Below are positions 14,958-22,510 of a stretch of 36,605 nt of DNA, one piece after another. The notes beneath the pieces were generated by a model, which saw only the letters and a list, made by a program, of their open reading frames with translations, had not been told where the DNA came from and searched no databases. Origin of the DNA: Eubacteriaceae bacterium. Lineage in GTDB: Bacteria > Bacillota > Clostridia > Eubacteriales > Anaerofustaceae. Position numbers and translations under genes: made by a program. Within the stretch, counting starts at the first letter, position 1; the number at the start of each line of letters is the position of its first letter. The DNA is taken from assembly GCA_009782875.1 (NCBI GenBank), contig WRIE01000031.1, forward strand, positions 1-36,605, given 5' to 3'.

Positions 14958-15767
14958 ATGACTATGTTTTTGAACAAAAGAAAATCACTGGCATTAGCCG
15001 CAGCCTTGGCCATCTTGGTGGTTTTTTTGGCGTTTCCTGGTTTTTTCTCCCCATATGGGGTCAACGAGATAAATGCCGGTGACCGGTTTTCGCCGCCTGG
15101 CTCAAAGCACCTGTTTGGCACAGACCACTTGGGCAGGGATGTCTTCTCCCGGGTGCTTTTCGGAGCTCGCTACTCCTTGCTCTGCGCAGTGTCAGCAATC
15201 ATTATTTCGTTTGTCTCCGGGTTGCTGATAGGGCTGCCGGCAGGGTATATGGGAGGTTTTTTCGGCAACAGCGCAATGCGGCTGATGGATGCAATCAACG
15301 CTTTTCCTGGCCTTTTATTGGCCCTGTCATTGCTGGCAGCGTTAAAAACTGGCGTTGCATCCCTTGTGGTTTCTATAGCAGTGTTGTTCATCCCATTCTT
15401 CACACGGGTGTCAAGGAATGGCGTGGTTGGAGAAATGCCCAAGGGCTATGTGCGCACTGCCCAAATACAAGGGGTGGGCACAGCCAGGCTGCTGTTTGCC
15501 CACATATTGCCGAATCTGAAAACTACTCTGCTTTCCAGCTTTATTATCGCGTTTTCAAATGCCATGCTGGCTGAAGCTTCCCTGAGTTATCTTGGCATAG
15601 GCATCCAGCCTCCAATGCCAAGTTGGGGCAGGATGCTCTCAGAGGCCCAGCCTTATGTCCAAAACGCTCCTTGGTGCGCAATCGTGCCTGCGGTTTGCAT
15701 TGTGGGAAGTGTCTTGGCGTTGCAGGCAGGAGGGAGAATCCTTGATGGACAGCTCGTTGGCGATTAG
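14958..15767 (+). CDS. Opp/Dpp/Nik-type ABC transporter permease (DppC-like)
   Basis: The 269-residue protein shows the DppC features HLFGTDHLGRDVFSRVLFGA (about 50-69) and the EAA loop VRTAQIQGVGTARLLFAHIL. AAAGGA precedes the start; either ATG 14958 or ATG 14964 is possible. It pairs with the upstream permease. Its last 23 bp overlap the next ATPase gene, which indicates coupled translation. Confidence 0.9.
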   Translation: MTMFLNKRKSLALAAALAILVVFLAFPGFFSPYGVNEINAGDRFSPPGSKHLFGTDHLGRDVFSRVLFGARYSLLCAVSAIIISFVSGLLIGLPAGYMGGFFGNSAMRLMDAINAFPGLLLALSLLAALKTGVASLVVSIAVLFIPFFTRVSRNGVVGEMPKGYVRTAQIQGVGTARLLFAHILPNLKTTLLSSFIIAFSNAMLAEASLSYLGIGIQPPMPSWGRMLSEAQPYVQNAPWCAIVPAVCIVGSVLALQAGGRILDGQLVGD

Positions 15768-16722
15768 CAATTTGACAGTAGTCGGCCCGCACCCCCATCC
15801 TTATTTGAGGGGGGTGGGAATCACTTTGCCCAAGGGGGCAATAGCAGGTGTTGTTGGAGAATCTGGATCCGGCAAAACTATGAGCGCAATGGCAGCAATG
15901 GGATTGCTGCCCAAAGGATTCCACATCTCCTCGGGCTCGATCACTCTCGGGCCCGACAAGGTGGAGCTGGTCGGCATGCCAGAGAAAGAGCGCCAAAAAA
16001 TCCGCGGCAGGCGCATTTCCATTGCGCTTCAGGAGCCTATGTCCTCTTTGGACCCTTTGGTGAAAGTAGGCAAGCAGATTGCCGAGCCGCTCTATATCCA
16101 CGGGCTGGCCAAAAACAGGGCGCAAGGCATAGCCATGGCAAAGGCAGCGATGGACCTTGCTGGTCTCTCCGGGATAGATTCCATTGAGAGCTACTATGCC
16201 CACCAATTGTCAGGAGGCATGCGCCAAAGGGTAATCCTCGCCATGGCGCTGGCATGCTCGCCAGAAGTGCTAATAGCCGATGAGCCCACTAGCTCCATTG
16301 ATGCCGCGCTAAAGTCGAAAATACTGGAAACCTTAAAAAGCCTCAACAAAAAAACCGGATTGGCTATTCTTTTGATTACCCATGACATCTCTGTTGTGAG
16401 GTCAATTTGCGATATAGCATTTGTCATGTATTCTGGAATGGTGATCGAAAGCGGGAAAGCTGCTGATGTTTGTGACAGGCCAAAGCACGAGTATACCAAG
16501 GGGCTCCTGGGGGCCCTGCCTTCAGCAGACAAAAAAGGGTCGCTGCTTCCCACCATCCCGCGCGAGGCTGTCCTTGGGGAAGTGCCCCTTGGCTGCCCGT
16601 TTGCAAACCGCTGCAAGATGTCGCGGCCTATATGCCATATGGCTTTGCCCAAGATGCACATAGAAGGCGACCATATGTGCCTATGCCACTTTGCGAAAGA
16701 AGATTCCAGGCCAAGGGCGTGA
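15745..16722 (+). CDS. Opp/Dpp/Nik-type ABC transporter ATPase (DppD-like)
   Basis: The 325-residue ATPase has Walker A GESGSGKT, signature LSGGMRQRVILAMALA, Walker B VLIADEPTSSID, and the C-terminal oligopeptide-transporter extension with CPFANRC and later cysteines (SRPICHM, HMCLCHF), which in relatives can hold an Fe-S cluster. I placed the start at ATG 15745 behind GGAGGG (15730-15735); an in-frame ATG at 15655 would add 30 residues lying wholly inside the permease gene. It forms the ATP-hydrolysing pair with the next protein. Confidence 0.88.
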   Translation: MDSSLAISNLTVVGPHPHPYLRGVGITLPKGAIAGVVGESGSGKTMSAMAAMGLLPKGFHISSGSITLGPDKVELVGMPEKERQKIRGRRISIALQEPMSSLDPLVKVGKQIAEPLYIHGLAKNRAQGIAMAKAAMDLAGLSGIDSIESYYAHQLSGGMRQRVILAMALACSPEVLIADEPTSSIDAALKSKILETLKSLNKKTGLAILLITHDISVVRSICDIAFVMYSGMVIESGKAADVCDRPKHEYTKGLLGALPSADKKGSLLPTIPREAVLGEVPLGCPFANRCKMSRPICHMALPKMHIEGDHMCLCHFAKEDSRPRA

Positions 16723-16723
16723 G

Positions 16724-17443
16724 ATGATGGATACTGGAGACAACAGCCCGATCATCAGTTTTAAAGATGTGTGCTGCTCCTATGGCTATGGCCGCAGCAA
16801 AAAACAAATTTTAGACCATGTCACGTTGGATGTGGCAGAAGGGTCTTTATTTGGGCTGGTTGGAGAGAGCGGATCTGGCAAAAGCACCCTGGCTAACACA
16901 GCTATTGGCTTGGCGCGTTATTCAGGTTCAATATCCATTTGCGGTTTTGAGCGATCCAGCATTACCCGCAAGCAAGCAGCATCACTGATACAGTGTGTGT
17001 TCCAAGACCCGGCTAATTCCCTTAACCCTTCAAAAACAATAGGTTGGCATATCTGCGAGCCCTTGCGCGCCCTTTATGATTTTTCCCAAGCCGAACAGGA
17101 GCGTATTGCTTGGGATTCCTTGGAGCAAGTTGGATTGCCAAAGACTTTTTTTACACGCATGCCAAACGAGCTTTCAGGAGGGGAAAAGCAAAGGGCGTCG
17201 ATTGCCGCTGCTCTTGTGTCAAACCCTAAAATCTTGATTGCTGACGAAGCCACGAGCGCCTTGGACCCTTGCGCTGCCGCCACAATCTTGAATTTGTTTA
17301 AGACACTCAATGGCCAACGAAAGATCACCGTTTTTTTTATATCCCATGACGCAGAAGCTGTCAAATGGCTTTGCGACTCCTTCGCTGCGATGGAAGCAGG
17401 GTCTATTGCTAAATCTGGAGATGTGTCAATGCTAGATTTATAA
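16724..17443 (+). CDS. Opp/Dpp/Nik-type ABC transporter ATPase (DppF-like, short)
   Basis: The 239-residue ATPase has Walker A GESGSGKST, a Q-loop with CVFQDPANSLNPSKTIG, signature LSGGEKQRASIAAALV, and Walker B ILIADEATSALDP. It lacks the usual C-terminal oligopeptide-binding extension of DppF/OppF, so it is shorter than most. Two adjacent ATGs (16724 and 16727) are possible starts, 1 bp past the stop of the previous gene. Confidence 0.88.
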   Translation: MMDTGDNSPIISFKDVCCSYGYGRSKKQILDHVTLDVAEGSLFGLVGESGSGKSTLANTAIGLARYSGSISICGFERSSITRKQAASLIQCVFQDPANSLNPSKTIGWHICEPLRALYDFSQAEQERIAWDSLEQVGLPKTFFTRMPNELSGGEKQRASIAAALVSNPKILIADEATSALDPCAAATILNLFKTLNGQRKITVFFISHDAEAVKWLCDSFAAMEAGSIAKSGDVSMLDL

Positions 17444-17452
17444 AGTGTGTGT

Positions 17453-17498
17453 GGATGGCCTCTTTTCAAAAATTTTTTTTTTGCCCCCCATCCTTTTT
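17453..17498 (+). terminator. Possible terminator of the Opp/Dpp-type operon
   Basis: GGATGG (17453-17458) can pair with CCATCC (17488-17493), followed by TTTTT. The loop is long and T-rich, so this is a weak call. Confidence 0.35.
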
Positions 17499-17591
17499 CG
17501 GTATATCCGCTATTAAGCGTTTGGATAGCATCAACCAGGACTTCGCATCCTGCTCGATTAAAGCCCCCAAAACCTGCCCTGCAACTATAAA

Positions 17592-17634
17592 AATAGCCGC
17601 CCGGAATTAATCCAAACGGCCTTTGCGGCTTTAA
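17592..17634 (-). terminator. Probable terminator of the lysis cassette
   Basis: On the minus strand AGCCGC pairs with GCGGCT across a ~24-nt loop, and TATTTTTAT follows. It lies just after the endolysin stop. Confidence 0.5.
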
Positions 17635-17636
17635 AA

Positions 17637-18392
17637 CTATCTTCTTCGCATCTTAAAAAATTTTCTTCTTTGCGGAATTTGGGCAGGCCTTGCAGGTTGT
17701 GCCGGTTCGGCAGGCTGCGGCTTGGGTGCCTCGGCAGGCGCTGTCCCCATGAGCTTTCTGACAATTTCATTTACTGCGTCATAGTCATATCCTGCAGCCA
17801 TCAACCTTTGCCTGCGGTCGTCCCCATTGCCCCACAAACCGCTGATGATCTCTCTAGCAATCTCATCGTTTGTCTTTTTCTGGGCAGGATTGGCATCAGA
17901 CGTAGCTGTGTCTGGAATTGGCGCTGTGTCAAAAGTGCCGTCTGGAAGGTAGATAAAACCTTGGAAGGTGTACCCTGACATAGCGAAAGGCGGTTTTCTC
18001 GTTGCTGTCCAGAAGCGTGTGGAGCTGTATCCGCTCTCGGATGTAAGCACTGACCCGTCTGCATTCACTTTTTCAACTATACATACATGGCCGGCTCCAT
18101 CGTGGGGTGACAAAGTGCCTTTTTGCCAGCACATCACTGCCCCTTCACGAGGAACCTTTCCCCTGGAGTAGCCGTCTTGGGTATTTGGGTACCAGTTCTC
18201 CGCGTTTGCCCTTGACAGTTTGTGGAATTCTCCAAGCAACTCCCGCCACCTTCCCCATGCGTACCCAACACAGTTGGGCAGGCAAGAGCCGTTTTTGATC
18301 TCGATGCAATAGTTATAGCCATCCTGGTTGTAGCGCCTCCAGTTTTTATCGGTCTCGCTGGGGGCTGTTGTTCTAGGGCTATATACCGTCAT
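17637..18392 (-). CDS. Phage-type endolysin: CHAP amidase/peptidase with Cpl-7 wall-binding domain
   Basis: The 251-residue protein has an N-terminal CHAP domain with catalytic Cys41 in NCVGYAWGRW and His102 in AGHVCIVEK, cutting peptidoglycan stem or bridge peptides. Residues about 173-216 (TNDEIAREIISGLWGNGDDR onward) match the Cpl-7 (CW_7) repeat that binds cell wall. A proline/alanine-rich linker and a basic tail (KFFKMRRR) end the protein. There is no signal peptide, which fits release by the holin encoded upstream. The ATG lies 9 bp after the small upstream ORF and has no strong ribosome site, so translation is probably coupled. No phage structural genes surround it. Confidence 0.9.
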   Translation of the reverse strand: MTVYSPRTTAPSETDKNWRRYNQDGYNYCIEIKNGSCLPNCVGYAWGRWRELLGEFHKLSRANAENWYPNTQDGYSRGKVPREGAVMCWQKGTLSPHDGAGHVCIVEKVNADGSVLTSESGYSSTRFWTATRKPPFAMSGYTFQGFIYLPDGTFDTAPIPDTATSDANPAQKKTNDEIAREIISGLWGNGDDRRQRLMAAGYDYDAVNEIVRKLMGTAPAEAPKPQPAEPAQPARPAQIPQRRKFFKMRRR

Positions 18393-18401
18393 TTAGTTTG
18401 T

Positions 18402-18572
18402 TTAGGGAACATCCACTTTAATACTATCATCAGACATAATTATGTCAAAAACGTCTTCGTCAAAAGTGGTCTGTTCCTCTGCTCCTTGTGTTTGTTTTGA
18501 GGCACTAGCAGCCGAGGCTGTTGTCCCCCGCTCCATCATCTTGTTGTCCAAGTTCACTAATACTTTCTTCAT
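18402..18572 (-). CDS. Small ORF overlapping the holin end in the lysis cassette (unknown function)
   Basis: This 56-residue frame starts MKKVLVNLDNKMMERG and continues with an Ala/Ser/Thr-rich stretch and an acidic tail ending DDSIKVDVP. It begins inside the holin gene (about 68 bp overlap) with GGAGA 7-8 nt before the ATG, and ends 9 bp before the endolysin. Spacing and ribosome site support translation. No domain is recognised. It may be a lysis regulator or simply a coupling ORF. Confidence 0.5.
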   Translation of the reverse strand: MKKVLVNLDNKMMERGTTASAASASKQTQGAEEQTTFDEDVFDIIMSDDSIKVDVP

Positions 18573-18921
18573 CTGTTGTCTCTCCAAAAATCTTTTTCAA
18601 ATTTTCTATAAATTTCATGGCATAAGCTACAATGCCGCTTGAAACGATAAGAAAGGCTATTTTTAAAGTAAAATCTTCCAAGTTCGTAACGCTGATGCCT
18701 GCCTGCTCGAATAATCCAGGCAACATTGAAATGCAAATGATCCCGATAAAAATGCTGATACCGCGTATTATGCAATTCAGGATTCCATCCCAGAACTTTC
18801 TCCAGTGGAACCGCCCCTTTTTCACGTTTATGGTATAATGCATTCCGGTGCCCGTGTTAGCCAAGGCAAGCAAAAGGTACAGGGCTAACATTTTTATCAC
18901 CATTTCTATTGTTTCGACCAT
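18505..18921 (-). CDS. Phage-type holin
   Basis: The 138-residue protein has three hydrophobic segments: MLALYLLLALANTGTG near the N-terminus, GISIFIGIICISMLPGLF in the middle, and IAFLIVSSGIVAYAMKF. A charged C-terminal tail (GETTDEESISELGQQDDGAG) follows, as in holins. I chose the ATG at 18921 because GAGG lies 6 nt upstream; longer in-frame starts (up to 19029) lack one. It sits directly ahead of the small ORF and the endolysin, the classic holin-lysin order. The family is inferred from size, topology and position. Confidence 0.75.
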   Translation of the reverse strand: MVETIEMVIKMLALYLLLALANTGTGMHYTINVKKGRFHWRKFWDGILNCIIRGISIFIGIICISMLPGLFEQAGISVTNLEDFTLKIAFLIVSSGIVAYAMKFIENLKKIFGETTDEESISELGQQDDGAGDNSLGC

Positions 18922-19042
18922 GACTTGCCTCATTTCTTTGGTTTGTCGGGTTGGCGATTTGTCCATTTTTGCGAGATAATATCTAACAGCAAATCCCCTA
19001 TATCTACAATATATGCGCAAACCGGCCAATGTGTGTTAACAG

Positions 19043-19972
19043 GCGCGTCAAATAAGGTGCTTCAAAATGACTTCATCCCTTGGGATGAGGCCGACCTTCA
19101 ATAACTTGAGGGCTTCATCGCCATAAAGGAATGAAAACATTTCCGAAGGTGTCCTCCCGTTCAGGGAGCGCCTTGGGGTGGAGTTGATGTGGGAAAACAT
19201 CAACTCCACAAGCTCCTGGGCGGGGAAGCCAAGATCCAGCCCGTTTGGCAAAATGTCCCTTATGTAGTTGTGGGTGTTCTCCACATGGGGCTTCTGCTGG
19301 GGCTGCTGGGGGTCGCAATAGAAGACGCGGCCTCTTGTCTGCCCCTCCCTGTCTTGCTCAAACAGGCAGGGGGGCGATTTTTTCCCCTATGGCTTTGCGC
19401 TCCTCCTCTGTGAGGTTGAAGCCCTCCCTGGACTCGGAGCGGGTCTTCCCATAGGCCGCTTGCGCTTTCTTGGCATCATAAATGTATTTGTCCAGGCGGC
19501 ATTTCTTGGTGTCGCATTTGTTGCATGCCCCTGGCGGGCGGTCGCGCCTTTTGCATCCCTGCTCCACGTAATCCCCGCATTTTACGCCGGCGCACCCTTT
19601 GCGGCACTTTCCCATGTTGGCGCATATGAATGGGCTGTTGAATGTGTTGCGTGGCTTGAGGACCCTGTGTTTCAAGATTTCCTTGCCGATAGTCGATGGG
19701 TCTTTGTTAAGGATCCTGGCGATGTCAGCCTTTGTCCTGCGGTTTCCAATGCCTGTCTCGATTTTTTGGCGGTCTTCGTATGTCAGGTGCTTGTTGTTGA
19801 TAATTGGCTTTTTGACTGGCATGTGTTGTCCTTTCCGGATCTCCGCACATGCAGCATAAGAAAATGGAAGTTAGTTGTAAATATGCAACTGGAATTTTGT
19901 GAAAGACTAAATTCTATTTGGATCATTCTACAATGGAACTTACTTTAACAATTCACCGCGCGTCAAATAAGG
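19043..19972. repeat. 15-bp direct repeat flanking the IS30 remnant
   Basis: GCGCGTCAAATAAGG is present at 19043-19057 and again at 19958-19972. The transposase remnant lies between the copies and its stop codon falls within the left copy. The repeat is much longer than the 2-bp target duplication of IS30, so another event, such as recombination or a nested element, is likely. Confidence 0.7.
19048..19822 (-). pseudogene. IS30-family transposase, internally deleted and frameshifted
   Basis: The 5' part (19358-19822) encodes the IS30 N-terminus: the HTH segment with LTYEDRQKIETGI and ADIARILNKDPSTIGKEI, then a Cys-rich block (CRKGCAGVKC through CNKCDTKKC). The 3' part (19048-19284) encodes the IS30 C-terminus with ENTHNYIRDILPNG and NGRTPSEMF. 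Between them most of the DDE catalytic core is missing; the frame breaks at a run of C near 19373-19378, after which the other frame reads RVFYCDPQQPQQKPHVENTH. Intact members have 350-450 residues, against about 233 here. The element is dead unless another copy acts in trans. Confidence 0.85.
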
Positions 19973-19993
19973 CAGCAGCCAAGCGGCTTCAGC

Positions 19994-20022
19994 TTGTGTC
20001 TTTGCCTGTTTGCAGATATAAT
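19994..20022 (+). promoter_or_regulatory. Promoter of the FMN oxidoreductase gene
   Basis: TTGTGT (19994-19999) and a perfect TATAAT (20017-20022) are 17 bp apart, about 60 bp before the TTG start. Confidence 0.5.
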
Positions 20023-20082
20023 AAAAAATTGATTAAACAGCCCAATTAACAGGCAGCTAGCCTTAAAAAAAGGAGTTTAGTA

Positions 20083-20709
20083 TTGAAGGTATTATTGGTG
20101 AATGGAAGCCCAAACGAAAAAGGATGCACATACACTGCGCTTCAGATAGTTTCAGATATGCTCAATGAGCAGGGCGTTGAAACCCAGCTGTTCCAACTTG
20201 GAAACAAGCCCATCAGTGGATGCATTGCTTGCAGGAGTTGCAGCAATACCGGCAAGTGCGCTTTTAGCGACAAAGTCAACGAGTTTTCGGAGTTGGCAAG
20301 TGAAGCGGACGGGTTTGTCTTCGGATCCCCTGTCCACTACGCGTCAATCACAGGTGCAATGGCAAGTTTTATGGATAGGCTGTTTTTTTCCAGCCCTGCA
20401 GATACATTTGCCTTGAAACCGGCGGCTTGCCTAGTGTCGGCGAGGCGGGCAGGCACCACTGCCGCCCTGGAGCAGTTGCTTAAATACCCCACAATTTCGC
20501 AAATGCCGGTTGTCTCATCCCGTTATTGGAATATGGTGCATGGAAACCAAGCTGCCGATGTGGAGAAAGACGAGGAAGGCATGCAAATTATGCGTTATCT
20601 TGGGCGGAATATGGCTTGGCTCCTAAAATCCATTGAAGCAGGGAAAAGCTCTGGCGTCAGCAAACCTATTCCTGAAGAAAAGCGCATCGCTACGAATTTT
20701 ATAAGATAA
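20083..20709 (+). CDS. NAD(P)H-dependent FMN reductase / iron-sulfur flavoprotein-type oxidoreductase
   Basis: The 208-residue flavodoxin-fold protein begins MKVLLVNGSPNEKGCTYTAL, the FMN-phosphate loop of this family. The motif CIACRSCSNTGKC (about 47-59) resembles the compact cysteine set of iron-sulfur flavoproteins, and GFVFGSPVHYASITGAMASF (about 77-96) is the second FMN-binding segment. Translation starts at TTG with AAGGAG 7-8 nt upstream. Members reduce flavins, quinones or nitro compounds, often in redox stress. It is a single-gene unit. The cysteine pattern is close to, but shorter than, the classical ISF motif, so Fe-S binding is uncertain. Confidence 0.85.
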   Translation: MKVLLVNGSPNEKGCTYTALQIVSDMLNEQGVETQLFQLGNKPISGCIACRSCSNTGKCAFSDKVNEFSELASEADGFVFGSPVHYASITGAMASFMDRLFFSSPADTFALKPAACLVSARRAGTTAALEQLLKYPTISQMPVVSSRYWNMVHGNQAADVEKDEEGMQIMRYLGRNMAWLLKSIEAGKSSGVSKPIPEEKRIATNFIR

Positions 20710-20723
20710 TATTTGAATAAAAA

Positions 20724-20764
20724 AGCCGCTTTGCATAGCTGGTATTAAGCAATGCAAAGCGGCT
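20724..20764 (-). terminator. Intrinsic terminator of the CoA-transferase gene
   Basis: AGCCGCTTTGCAT pairs with ATGCAAAGCGGCT across a 15-nt loop (20724-20736 with 20752-20764). On the minus strand a TTTTTTATTC tract follows. It may also slow plus-strand read-through from the FMN reductase gene. Confidence 0.8.
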
Positions 20765-20781
20765 GGGCCGCACAAGCTGTC

Positions 20782-22311
20782 TTATTTATCCAGGTCAAGG
20801 CATTCAAAATCCATTAACCCAAGTATCTGGGCCGCTTTGTCAATGCCAGGGTAAACCTCAACCAAAGCCAATCCCCTGCTTGTCAACTCAAACACGCACC
20901 TTTCGGTGACATACAATACTTTCTGGCCGCGGTTGAGCGCGTTTTTGCCGCTGAAGCTTATGGCAGATATTTGTTTTTTAAATTTCGCGATGGTTCCTTC
21001 TTGCAGTATTTCCACAAATCCGTCCTTGCTCGTTGCGCTAAGGCCTTTTGTGTTGAAACTCATGCAAAAACAAATGGTTTTTGTGGCATGGGTAATATTT
21101 GCAAACCCTCCAATCCCCGAATATCCCCCCTCCAGATGGTGGGCGTTGACATTTCCATGGCAGTCTGCCTCCAAGCCCCCTAAAAAGCAAATATCCAGCC
21201 CTCCGCCATCATACAAGTCAAACTGGGTGGACATGTCGCAGATCATGTCAGCGCCGATTGTCGCGCCAAAAGCAACCCCTGGAGCAGGTATCCCCCCGAC
21301 CCCGCCTGCCTCGACAGTGATATGGATGTCTTTCAAAATCCCTTTTAATGATGCGAACTTGCCTACTTGCTCTGGAATGCCGATCCCGATATTCACAATA
21401 TGGCCCGGCAGCAACTCCCTGGCCGCCCGCTCGCCGATAATATCAGCAGTCTCATCCCCAGTGGCATTCCTCCTGCGCGACAACCCTGTGAGCCGGTTCA
21501 AATAGTAGTCCATATGTGTGGCAGGCACATGTATATCGCCGGAAAGGGCAGGGTTGTATGCGCTGTTTACTGCTTCCCCTTCATCTTCAACAACTACTAC
21601 AGCGTCTACTAAAACGCCCGGAACAATCACGTTTCGGGGGCGGGCAAACTCATGGCTCACCCGTTCCACTTGCGCAATGACTTTGCCTCCATTCTGCTTG
21701 GCTGCTTGGGCCATTGAAAGCGCGTCCACAGTCAGATACTCTCTTTCAAAAGATATGTTGCCGTTAGGGTCCACAGTTGTGCCCTTAATTAATGCCACGT
21801 CAATTCTGGGTGTTGGATACAACAAAAACTCCTTGCCCTTTACTTCGACTATTTCAAGAAGCTCCTTTGTGGAAGCAGGCCCAATAGCGCAAGTGCCCAC
21901 CCTTGGATCACAGTAAATGCCCAACCCCACTTCGCTTAAATGCCACTCCTTGCCTGCTGCAGCAGCACGGATAGTATGGGACAGCACTCCAAGGGGAAGG
22001 CAATACGCCTCAAGCGCCCCAGCTAAAGCCATTTTGACTGCTCCAGGCATGCTTGCGAAATGGCCAGCGATAATCTCTGAAACTGCACCAGCTTTAATAT
22101 AACGCTCTGCGCCCCTGTCCTCGTCCCATACACCGAAGCCGGATGAGCAAAAAAGCCGCAGATTGCTTGGAGAGCCGGTTTGCTCAAAACGCTCATACAG
22201 CGCCTCATGGAGGGACATGGGATTGCATAAGGCCAAAAACGAGTTAATGGCAACACAATCGCCATCCTTGATGATTTCCATTGCTTCTTTTGCGGAGGCT
22301 ATTCTAAACAT
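20782..22311 (-). CDS. Single-chain acyl-CoA:carboxylate CoA-transferase (propionate/acetate type)
   Basis: The 509-residue protein fuses the alpha (A) and beta (B) halves of family I CoA-transferases. The A half shows the glycine-rich pattern LPLGVLSHTIRAAAAG and the B half VNIGIGIPEQVG (about 306-317). The catalytic glutamate is Glu334 in TVEAGGVGGIPAPG, which forms the glutamyl-CoA thioester. The length and one-polypeptide layout match YdiF/Pct-like propionate or butyrate CoA-transferases. The enzyme moves CoA between short-chain acids, typical of amino acid or lactate fermentation. A GGTGAG site precedes the ATG. The true acid substrate cannot be read here. Confidence 0.9.
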   Translation of the reverse strand: MFRIASAKEAMEIIKDGDCVAINSFLALCNPMSLHEALYERFEQTGSPSNLRLFCSSGFGVWDEDRGAERYIKAGAVSEIIAGHFASMPGAVKMALAGALEAYCLPLGVLSHTIRAAAAGKEWHLSEVGLGIYCDPRVGTCAIGPASTKELLEIVEVKGKEFLLYPTPRIDVALIKGTTVDPNGNISFEREYLTVDALSMAQAAKQNGGKVIAQVERVSHEFARPRNVIVPGVLVDAVVVVEDEGEAVNSAYNPALSGDIHVPATHMDYYLNRLTGLSRRRNATGDETADIIGERAARELLPGHIVNIGIGIPEQVGKFASLKGILKDIHITVEAGGVGGIPAPGVAFGATIGADMICDMSTQFDLYDGGGLDICFLGGLEADCHGNVNAHHLEGGYSGIGGFANITHATKTICFCMSFNTKGLSATSKDGFVEILQEGTIAKFKKQISAISFSGKNALNRGQKVLYVTERCVFELTSRGLALVEVYPGIDKAAQILGLMDFECLDLDK

Positions 22312-22510
22312 TCATCTCACCACACATTTATATATTTAGGCCGCATGTTGCTTGTCTTTGATGCCAAAAAAGCCAATACTAAGCATTTGGCTTTGCGATG
22401 TCCAAGAACAGTCTATCATAGCCTTTTGACAATTTGCAGAGCAAAATACAAAACTTTATGTGATGAGACATGCGCATTTGTTATGATTAGTAAAAAAGGA
22501 GGTGGCGGGA

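Noticed and set aside
15544-16206. Long open frame on the minus strand opposite the DppC/DppD genes
   Set aside because: It is antisense to two strongly supported ABC genes, lacks a ribosome site and has no protein-like motifs.
22502-22510. GTG 22502 as start of the LRR protein
   Set aside because: It overlaps the ribosome binding site; TTG 22511 has correct spacing and gives the expected N-terminus.
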